This document shows positions 6,883 through 12,370 of a stretch of DNA of 14,908 bases, in pieces (the first letter of the stretch is position 1; each line of letters begins with the position of its first letter). Position numbers and translations under genes: made by a program. The notes under the pieces are model-generated. The model did no database searches, was not told the origin of the DNA, and saw only the letters and a program-made list of their open reading frames with translations. Source of the DNA: Streptomycetaceae bacterium (GTDB taxonomy: Bacteria > Actinomycetota > Actinomycetes > Nanopelagicales > Nanopelagicaceae); contig JAIXYD010000086.1 of NCBI GenBank assembly GCA_027490415.1, forward strand, positions 1 through 14,908, read 5' to 3'.

Positions 6883-7809
6883 CTAGATATATCGGCGTTC
6901 GAGAACAACAACGGTGACATCAGCTCCAGATTCAAGTGATGTCACATTCTCAGGGACTGCGATGAAGGCGTTGGCATCAGAGAGCGTGGTCTGCTCATCT
7001 TGGGCTGAAGAGTCGCCTTTACCCAGCGGAACAATCGACTTTCCATCCTCTGACAAAATTCCACGAATATATGAACGTTGTCCATCAGGTGAGGAAATTG
7101 ATTTCTCCAGCTTTGCCTTAACCGCCGGGCGGTGAATGGTCGAAGCTCCGAGCATCGTACGAATCATGGGGCGGACGAAAAGCTCAAATGAAATATAGGC
7201 AGCGATTGGATCGCCCGGCAATGTAACCACAGGGACTTTATCGGGTCCGATCGTTCCGAAATTGTGTCGGCCACTTGATTCAATAGCTAAGTCAATCGTG
7301 GTGATCTCACCAATTCCAGCAAGTGTGCGAGTGATGAGATCAAAGGAGTCATCTTTTCGCTCACCACTGATAATAATTAGATCTGCTCGGACTAGTTGAT
7401 CTTCGATGACATCCTTAAGTTCTTCTTCGTCATCAGGAATTGTGTGAACGCGATATGCAACCGCACCGGTTTCGCGGACAGCAGTTGTGAGTAGCCACGA
7501 ATTAGTTTCGTACTCTTCATCTTCGCCGAGAGTCTGACCGGGCTCAACTAAATCTGGCCCTGCGGAGAGAACAACTACGCGTGGATGCGGACGAGTGGGA
7601 AGATGATCTCGGCCAATAGAGGCAGCCAAGCCAATCTGTGTTGATCGAATGCGACTTCCCTCTTTGAGGACTAAACGCTCACCGGCAAAGACATCTGCCG
7701 CCAATGTTGCACCATGGGCATCGAGAAGTGGCATATCGAATGGTTCAAGTGGGCGGCAAAGTGCCAATAGGGATGAGAGAAACTCATCAACTCTTACATG
7801 CTCTGCCAT
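6883..7809 (-). CDS. Glp-like gephyrin/MoeA paralogue lacking domain II
   Basis: A 308-aa cytoplasmic protein related to MoeA/gephyrin E-domain proteins, which are usually 400 aa or more. Residues 1-40 resemble MoeA domain I entry (V-DEFL, then ATLAADVFA). The chain then passes almost directly to KEGSRIRSTQIGLAASIG (49-66) and the domain III core RVVVLSAGPDLVEPGQTLG (77-95). The AMDGYAV and TGAPLP-GADAVV regions of domain II, roughly 100 residues, are absent. The usual catalytic S-G-G-V-S-x-G-x-x-D loop reads ISGERKDDSFDL (147-158). Domain III ends with VVTLPGDPIAAYISFELFVRP (194-214), and domain IV follows to 308. I infer loss of molybdenum-insertion activity and a scaffold role like corynebacterial Glp, which binds FtsZ. 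The ATG at 7809 follows a TATGGT hexamer by 6 nt. A degenerate MoeA of unknown function is the alternative. Confidence 0.82.
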   Translation of the reverse strand: MAEHVRVDEFLSSLLALCRPLEPFDMPLLDAHGATLAADVFAGERLVLKEGSRIRSTQIGLAASIGRDHLPTRPHPRVVVLSAGPDLVEPGQTLGEDEEYETNSWLLTTAVRETGAVAYRVHTIPDDEEELKDVIEDQLVRADLIIISGERKDDSFDLITRTLAGIGEITTIDLAIESSGRHNFGTIGPDKVPVVTLPGDPIAAYISFELFVRPMIRTMLGASTIHRPAVKAKLEKSISSPDGQRSYIRGILSEDGKSIVPLGKGDSSAQDEQTTLSDANAFIAVPENVTSLESGADVTVVVLERRYI

Positions 7810-7815
7810 AATCTC

Positions 7816-7821
7816 ACCATA
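7816..7821 (-). promoter_or_regulatory. Putative -10 hexamer for a leaderless glp-like transcript
   Basis: On the minus strand the hexamer reads TATGGT (TAnnnT) and is followed by GAGATT and then the ATG. The 6-nt gap places a predicted transcription start on the A of the start codon. GGTGAG overlaps the same bases and could act as a badly spaced Shine-Dalgarno sequence (3 nt). Only 43 bp separate this start from the divergent cyclo-ligase start. Confidence 0.4.
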
Positions 7822-7852
7822 CTTGTTAGAGCTACTGAATACGGGGATTGAC

Positions 7853-8410
7853 GTGATCTTTCATAATGAAAAGTCTGATCTTCGCAAAAGATACCGTCGA
7901 GAACGTAGCGAACATGCAGTCGATACTCCTTATTCATATCTCATCGATTCAAAAGAGATTTCATCAGCACATGTGATCGCTAGTTACATTTCATATGGTG
8001 ACGAACCCAACACCGCAGAACTAAATCAGGCAATTCTTGCCGCTGGAAAAAAGTTATTACTGCCTCGAGTAATCGAAACATCTGGCGAAACAGGAATGGA
8101 ATGGGTTTCGTGGAATGGCGATCAGCAATATCTGAAAGAGCGCGGCCGAATTCTTGAACCCATTGGTCCTGCAGAAATCGACCACAATCAGATCGATGTT
8201 GTCATCGTCCCTGCATTACGAGTGGATGGCCAGGGGTATCGATTAGGACAAGGTGGCGGATTCTATGATCGCGCACTTGCTCACATTACTGCGTGGACTA
8301 TCGCTCTGATCTATCCCGAGGAAATTTCTGGCCAACCTTTGCCGCGTGAAAGCCATGACGTGCCAGTACATGCGTATGCAACGTACGACATGGTTGTTCG
8401 TTTAATTTAA
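7853..8410 (+). CDS. 5-formyltetrahydrofolate cyclo-ligase
   Basis: The enzyme converts 5-formyl-THF to 5,10-methenyl-THF with ATP, returning a stable folate to the one-carbon pool in the cytoplasm. I place the start at GTG 7853, giving 185 aa, the usual family size. GGGGA lies about 6 nt before it, and the frame further upstream is antisense to the glp-like gene. Motifs are SDLRKRYRRER (8-18), YGDEPNTAEL (48-57, where other members have N-E-v-D/N-T), LLLPRV (68-73), a MEWV segment (82-85), ILEP (100-103), DVVIVPALRVDGQGYRLGQG (115-134) with GGFYDR (135-140), and LPRESHDVPV (163-172). The gene is divergent from glp, as in mycobacteria, where galU usually intervenes. Its stop overlaps the acyl-CoA dehydrogenase stop through a shared TTAA. 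Confidence 0.93.
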   Translation: MIFHNEKSDLRKRYRRERSEHAVDTPYSYLIDSKEISSAHVIASYISYGDEPNTAELNQAILAAGKKLLLPRVIETSGETGMEWVSWNGDQQYLKERGRILEPIGPAEIDHNQIDVVIVPALRVDGQGYRLGQGGGFYDRALAHITAWTIALIYPEEISGQPLPRESHDVPVHAYATYDMVVRLI

Positions 8411-9549
8411 GGAAGATTACGAGCCATCACAATTCTCTGCACCTGATTGGTGCCTTCGTAAATCTGAGTTAACTTAGCATCGCGCATCATGCGCTCGACC
8501 GGATAGTCAGAAACATATCCATACCCGCCCAATACTTGAACAGCATCAGTGGTCACCTTCATCGCCACATCGCTAGCAAAAGCTTTGCTGGATGCTGAGA
8601 AGAATTTAAGGTCCTTATCGTTGCGCTCACTCTTTGCTGCTGCTGCGTAAGTCAGCTGACGAGCAGCTTCGATGTTCATTGCCATATCAGCAAGAATGAA
8701 TTGGATTGCTTGGAATTCGAAGATTTCTTTTCCGAATTGCTTGCGTTCATGAGAGTACTTCTCAGCTGCATCGAGTGCACCTTGGGCAATACCGAGAGCT
8801 TGGGCAGCAATTGTGATGCGAGTGTGATCCAAAGTATCCATCGCAATAGAAAAACCTTTACCTACTTCACCAATGCGGCGATCATCTGAGATCTCAACAT
8901 TATCGAAATAAACTTCACGCGTAGGAGATCCCCTAAAGCCCATCTTCTTCTCTGGTGCTCCAAATGAAATTCCTGGATCTGATTTCTCGACGATGAATGC
9001 AGTAATTCCTTTAGAACCTTTACTTGGATCAGTCTGTGCAATAACTGTATAAAACTCAGAGACTCCAGCATTTGAAATCCATTTTTTGCTTCCATTAAGG
9101 AGCCACCCAGCAGAAGTCTTCTCCGCCTTTGTTTTCAATGCAGCAGCATCTGATCCAGCTTCTGATTCAGAGAGACAGTAGGAAAAACCTTTTCCTTTAG
9201 CGAGCTCGGGCAGCCAACGCTTTTTCTGTTCTGTATCTCCACCGATCATTAGAGGAAGTGAACCTAACTTGTTCACCGCTGGAATAAGAGAAGATGAAGC
9301 ACAGACTCGAGCGACTTCTTCAATGATGAGGACAACAGCTAAAGCATCTGCGCCTTCTCCACCAAATTCTGCTGGCACATGAGCTGCATGCAAGTTTGCC
9401 TTGATCAAAGCATCAGATGCCTCTTGCGGGAATCGATGATCTTCATCAACGGCATGTGCGTACGGTGCAATCTCTTTCTCGGCAAGAGCGCGGACGCTAT
9501 CGCGTAGATCCTGATACTCACTTGGTAGCGCAAATAGGTCGCTTGTCAT
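8407..9549 (-). CDS. Acyl-CoA dehydrogenase
   Basis: A flavoprotein of the acyl-CoA dehydrogenase family that introduces the alpha-beta double bond into an acyl-CoA and passes electrons to ETF. The 380-aa length is typical. Signature 1 appears as CLSESEAGSDAA (125-136). Signature 2 is QVLGGYGYVSDYPVERMMRD, followed by IYEGTNQVQRIVMARNLP at the C-terminus, where Glu365 is the catalytic base of short/medium-chain type enzymes. RKQFGKEIFEFQAIQF marks the FAD and dimer region. Chain specificity (short, branched or other) cannot be fixed from sequence. The ATG at 9549 touches the copD-ctaG stop with no gap, and a purine-rich run (GAGGGAAGAGAAG) at the end of that gene can serve as its ribosome binding site. 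No beta-oxidation partner is in view, so its operon place may reflect compaction and not pathway. Confidence 0.94.
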   Translation of the reverse strand: MTSDLFALPSEYQDLRDSVRALAEKEIAPYAHAVDEDHRFPQEASDALIKANLHAAHVPAEFGGEGADALAVVLIIEEVARVCASSSLIPAVNKLGSLPLMIGGDTEQKKRWLPELAKGKGFSYCLSESEAGSDAAALKTKAEKTSAGWLLNGSKKWISNAGVSEFYTVIAQTDPSKGSKGITAFIVEKSDPGISFGAPEKKMGFRGSPTREVYFDNVEISDDRRIGEVGKGFSIAMDTLDHTRITIAAQALGIAQGALDAAEKYSHERKQFGKEIFEFQAIQFILADMAMNIEAARQLTYAAAAKSERNDKDLKFFSASSKAFASDVAMKVTTDAVQVLGGYGYVSDYPVERMMRDAKLTQIYEGTNQVQRIVMARNLP

Positions 9550-11364
9550 TTACTTCTCTTCCCTCGTGCTCAGTGATCTTAAATATTCGTTGTACTGTGC
9601 AAGTTCATCTGGTTCACCCATTGCAGCCTTGCGTTCTTCATTGCGATCGATGCGCCGTGTCTCTTTTGCATCATCACGCATCCAAAGAATAAAGGTCGCG
9701 ATCAAGGCAAGAATAATTGGAATCTCCCCCATTGCCCAACTGACACTTCCGCCTGCACGCTGGTCATCCAGGATTCCTGAGCCAAGCCAAGGAATGTTCT
9801 GTGAGGAGTAGAAACCTTTATCGATCAAGGTTGTGGTTGCAAGAAGGGAGATCGAGAAGAAGGCGTGAATTGCCATCGCTGCAAAGAGCATGACAATTCG
9901 TACCAAGTGGTGAATGCGGCGTGGGCTTGGATCTACTCCGATGATGATCATAAAAAAGAGGAAGCCAGCCAAAATAAAGTGAACATTCATGAGTAGATGT
10001 CCGGCATGGCTGCTCATGAGGGTTCCGAAAAGATCTGTGAAGTAAAGAACGAAGAGTGATCCATCGAAGAGTGCGAGAGCAACAATTGGATTGGTGAAGA
10101 GAACTCCAATACGAGAATGTAAGAGTGCAACAAGAATTGCTCGTGGGCCACTCTCTGTTGGTGTGCGCCCTTGTGGAAGAGTTCTTAATGCGAGAGTGAC
10201 TGGTGCACCTAATACCAATCCAATAGGAGCAATCATGCCAAGGGTCATATGGGCAATCATGTGATATTCAAATGAATACATTGCATAAACACCTAAGCCG
10301 CCACTTGTTGCAAAATCTATGCCAGCAATACCAAGTGCGAATGCAACGGTGCGACCAACAGGCCAAGCATCGCCGCGCTTTTTAAGAACAACTACACCTT
10401 TGATGTAGAGAGCAACCGCGAGAACAAGCACACCAATAAAGAAGACATCTGGTTCGTATGCCCAAAGAATGCGCGTGAAGGTAGGGGCCGCAGGGATTTC
10501 CGACTCAACAACTCGATCAGGGCTTGCATTTAACGATAACCAAATTCCAATAGCAGTTACCGCCGCCATCAAAGCAACTTCTGCAGTGATTAAACGAGTA
10601 AGGCTGCGCCAATCTATTTTTTCGCGAAGTGACAAGTTTTTGCGATGCAGATAACCCATAAAGAGAAGAACACCCGTCACAATGGTTTTGAGAATAATGA
10701 CGCGTGCATAGGTGGTGTCCCAAGCTTCGCGGAAATTCAAACGAGCCCATGCATTAATTAATCCGCTGAGTACAACCACAATCGCTGCCCACAGAGCCAT
10801 CACGCTAAATCGAGGAAGAGCAATTCTGCGATCCTCGGGTGCCAAAAACATCAGTGCAAAAAGGCCACCTACCCAAAGAGTTAATCCAGCAACGTGAAGC
10901 AGCATTGAACCAATAGCTAGGGCATGGGAACCACCCGATGCGGAGTGACTTTCGAGTGCGGGTGCAGTAATTACCACAAGAGAAATCACAAGAAGAACCA
11001 GAGAGGGAATCACTCGTTTCAACCTAAGAATCAAATATCCAACAACAAAAGCCACAAGAGTTTGAGCTAAGAGATACCGACCGATGGTCACTTGTGAGAC
11101 AAAGGAGCGAATCGTGGTCGTATCTAGCGCATCTGTAAAACCGACACCGAGGATCTCTGCCAAGGTAGCTATAAGAAAGGTGCCAGATGAGAGAAACCAG
11201 ATTAATCCGATGACTGACGCTTTTCTTCTTAAAGCCAAAGAATTTGTCGAAAGAGTACCTTCTGTATTGAGTGTAAGAGTGCTCATCGCGAGTAATAAAC
11301 CTACGAAGGCAAAGCTTGATATAAATGTAAGATATTTTGAGATTGTCAGTACTTCAAAGAACAT
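9550..11364 (-). CDS. CopD-CtaG fusion: copper transport/cytochrome c oxidase assembly membrane protein
   Basis: A 604-aa polytopic membrane protein with two parts. The N-terminal half (about 1-285) is CopD-like, with SHSASGGSHALAIGSMLLHV (139-158) and LTLWVGGLFAL (161-171), holding His140, His147 and His157. The C-terminal half (about 300-565) is caa3_CtaG-like, with GIDFATSGGLGVYAMYSFEY (348-367), His368 and His372, HAGHLLMNVHF (453-463), and His485/486 and His500. A charged cytoplasmic tail (562-604, ending YNEYLRSLSTREEK) is typical of actinobacterial CtaG. CopD family members move copper across the membrane, and CtaG-type proteins help load copper into cytochrome oxidase. The fusion is known in actinobacteria and is probably used for aa3 oxidase maturation. 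The start lies 2 bp after the copC-like stop, so the two are coupled. Confidence 0.9.
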   Translation of the reverse strand: MFFEVLTISKYLTFISSFAFVGLLLAMSTLTLNTEGTLSTNSLALRRKASVIGLIWFLSSGTFLIATLAEILGVGFTDALDTTTIRSFVSQVTIGRYLLAQTLVAFVVGYLILRLKRVIPSLVLLVISLVVITAPALESHSASGGSHALAIGSMLLHVAGLTLWVGGLFALMFLAPEDRRIALPRFSVMALWAAIVVVLSGLINAWARLNFREAWDTTYARVIILKTIVTGVLLFMGYLHRKNLSLREKIDWRSLTRLITAEVALMAAVTAIGIWLSLNASPDRVVESEIPAAPTFTRILWAYEPDVFFIGVLVLAVALYIKGVVVLKKRGDAWPVGRTVAFALGIAGIDFATSGGLGVYAMYSFEYHMIAHMTLGMIAPIGLVLGAPVTLALRTLPQGRTPTESGPRAILVALLHSRIGVLFTNPIVALALFDGSLFVLYFTDLFGTLMSSHAGHLLMNVHFILAGFLFFMIIIGVDPSPRRIHHLVRIVMLFAAMAIHAFFSISLLATTTLIDKGFYSSQNIPWLGSGILDDQRAGGSVSWAMGEIPIILALIATFILWMRDDAKETRRIDRNEERKAAMGEPDELAQYNEYLRSLSTREEK

Positions 11365-11366
11365 GA

Positions 11367-11903
11367 CTACTTCTCTTTAAAGATCTTGCGTGCGTATGCA
11401 CCCATTCCAATAAGTACGAGAATGGAAAGCCCAAGAAGAAAAATGACAAAGAGATTGGTTCCAAAATTACTTCCGACTGGTTCACTCGTCGGTGAAACGG
11501 TGGGCTGTGGGGTTGCACTTGCCGATGGTGTGGAAAGCACAACTGCCGAATATGTAAATGTGAATGAGCCATCGAGTGGGACATCTGAATCTGAAAGCAA
11601 GAGGTAAGTAACTTTATAGACGCCAGAAGTTTCCAATGGCTTCATCTCTGCAACAGCATCTGTTCCAAGAACAGTGAGAATTCCGGTATCTACTCGCTTG
11701 CCATTTGGATCGGTAACAACAATTTCATTTCCCTCTTCAATAAGAGGAAGCTCTGTAGTGATCGTGATTGCACTTGGTCCCGCTTTTAGAGTTGAACCAG
11801 CAATAGGTGATGTTGCAACCAATGTATTTGCCTGTGCGGGTGGGGTAAATAGCAAAGTAATGAGTGCTGCGGTTATGAGTATCGCCTTGCCACTGCTCTT
11901 CAC
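11367..11903 (-). CDS. CopC-family membrane-anchored extracytoplasmic protein without histidine ligands
   Basis: A 178-aa exported protein. A Sec signal peptide (1-25, basic start, hydrophobic 7-20, AQA before N26) leads to a CopC-like beta-sandwich. Landmarks are the N-terminal TLVATSPIAGSTL (27-39), VVTDPNGKRVDTG (62-74) and SDVPLDGSFTFTYSA (106-120). A Ser/Thr/Pro-rich linker (about 124-145) precedes one transmembrane helix (about 149-169) and a basic tail. Canonical CopC has His as the first mature residue and a D-G-H-P-V site. Here these read Asn26 and D-V-P-L, and the whole protein contains no His or Cys. Copper binding by the family mode is therefore doubtful. The GTG start at 11903 has a full AGGAGG 6 nt upstream, the strongest ribosome binding site in the window. 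The linker is a plausible Pmt substrate. Confidence 0.85.
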   Translation of the reverse strand: MKSSGKAILITAALITLLFTPPAQANTLVATSPIAGSTLKAGPSAITITTELPLIEEGNEIVVTDPNGKRVDTGILTVLGTDAVAEMKPLETSGVYKVTYLLLSDSDVPLDGSFTFTYSAVVLSTPSASATPQPTVSPTSEPVGSNFGTNLFVIFLLGLSILVLIGMGAYARKIFKEK

Positions 11904-12029
11904 TTTATGCCTCCTGGCCCACTAATGGCTGCCTCAATTCGCGTCTATGGTCTCACTTCTTTAGACTATGCATCTACCCCAAGCGGGTTTAATTTTTAAG
12001 AATCTTTCGAATTCGAAGGGAATGTGACG
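11904..12029. promoter_or_regulatory. Divergent copC-fmdB intergenic region
   Basis: This 126-bp region is the largest unannotated gap in the window and must hold the promoters of both the minus-strand copper operon and fmdB. It contains AGGAGG (minus strand, about 11909-11915) for copC and a symmetric TAGACTA at 11962-11968 that reads TAGACT on the plus strand and TAGTCT on the minus strand, a possible -10 on each. It also has an AT-rich run TTTAATTTTTAA (11988-11999), a perfect 12-bp palindrome TTCGAATTCGAA (12006-12017), and GAAGGGA before fmdB. No clear -35 boxes are seen. Confidence 0.35.
12006..12017. repeat. 12-bp perfect palindrome upstream of fmdB
   Basis: TTCGAATTCGAA is a perfect 6+6 palindrome lying just before the fmdB ribosome binding site (GAAGGGA) and 13-24 nt before its ATG. 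It could be an operator for a dimeric regulator or a small RNA hairpin near the ribosome binding site. An AT-rich sequence can also form this by chance. Confidence 0.35.
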
Positions 12030-12233
12030 ATGCCTACATATCAATATGCCTGTATAGCCTGCAATCACGCCTTTGAAGCGGTGCAATCCTTTTCCGAAGA
12101 TGCTTTGACGATTTGTCCAGAATGCAATGGTGAGGTTCGCAAGGTGTACTCGAGTGTTGGTGTTGTGTTTAAAGGTTCTGGTTTCTATAAAACTGATTCA
12201 GCAAAACCAGCTCCGACTACAACTACAGATTAA
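12030..12233 (+). CDS. FmdB-family zinc-ribbon protein (Ruc-like)
   Basis: A 67-aa cytoplasmic protein starting MPTYQYACIACNHAFE. The zinc ribbon is formed by C8-x2-C11 and C29-x2-C32, followed by the family GSGFY (49-53) and a short low-complexity tail rich in Lys, Pro and Thr. I chose ATG 12030 over the in-frame GTG at 12024 because family members begin MPxYxYxC and because GAAGGG lies about 9 nt upstream. The mycobacterial member in the equivalent position, Rv0991c (Ruc), is, as I recall, a redox-controlled chaperone whose cysteines release zinc on oxidation. It has a longer disordered tail, so equivalence is inference. Here the tail is only about 14 residues. Its stop overlaps the stop of the small minus-strand ORF by 4 bp. 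Confidence 0.88.
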   Translation: MPTYQYACIACNHAFEAVQSFSEDALTICPECNGEVRKVYSSVGVVFKGSGFYKTDSAKPAPTTTTD

Positions 12234-12343
12234 TTTTCGTGGTGTGGCGGCTTATCCGCTTTGATATCTTCGTCACGTTTTGTATCGATATCCTCGCGAG
12301 GATCGCGTTCATCCTCTGTTGTTGCTGGAAAGAAATCGCTCAT
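12230..12343 (-). CDS. Putative acidic 37-aa small protein
   Basis: An open frame of 37 codons from ATG at 12343 to TAA at 12230, filling most of the gap between fmdB and the MMPL gene. The peptide begins MSDFFPATTEDERDP and ends ADKPPHHEN. It is almost entirely charged (many Asp, Glu, Arg, Lys), with no Cys and no hydrophobic segment, so it would be soluble and probably disordered. Codons are G-rich in position 1 (GAT, GAA, GAG, GCA), as in the neighbouring genes. On the minus strand TACTAT ends 9 nt before the ATG and fits a -10 for a nearly leaderless transcript. Its stop shares TTAA with the fmdB stop, the same end arrangement as the cyclo-ligase/acyl-CoA dehydrogenase pair. I recognise no family. 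A chance ORF remains possible at this length. Confidence 0.5.
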   Translation of the reverse strand: MSDFFPATTEDERDPREDIDTKRDEDIKADKPPHHEN

Positions 12344-12364
12344 AAGAATCACATAGTACATACT

Positions 12365-12370
12365 TAGCCT
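12365..12370 (+). promoter_or_regulatory. Putative -10 hexamer for the MMPL gene
   Basis: TAGCCT (TAnnnT) ends directly before ATG 12371 and 6 nt before the second in-frame ATG at 12377, so a leaderless start at 12377 fits best. An alternative hexamer, CATACT at 12359-12364, would suit ATG 12371. No Shine-Dalgarno sequence precedes either ATG. Confidence 0.35.

Noticed and set aside
6883..7809. Annotation as an active molybdopterin molybdenumtransferase MoeA
   Set aside because: Domain II and the glycine-rich catalytic loop are missing and no other Moco gene is in the window.
7649..7852. Upstream extension of the 5-formyl-THF cyclo-ligase
   Set aside because: This part is antisense to the glp-like gene and has shadow-like composition. 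GTG 7853 gives the normal family length and has a GGGGA upstream.
11974..11998. Possible terminator hairpin ACCC-CAAGC-GGGT followed by TTAATTTTT
   Set aside because: The stem is only 4 bp and no plus-strand gene ends upstream of it, so it is better read as promoter-region DNA.
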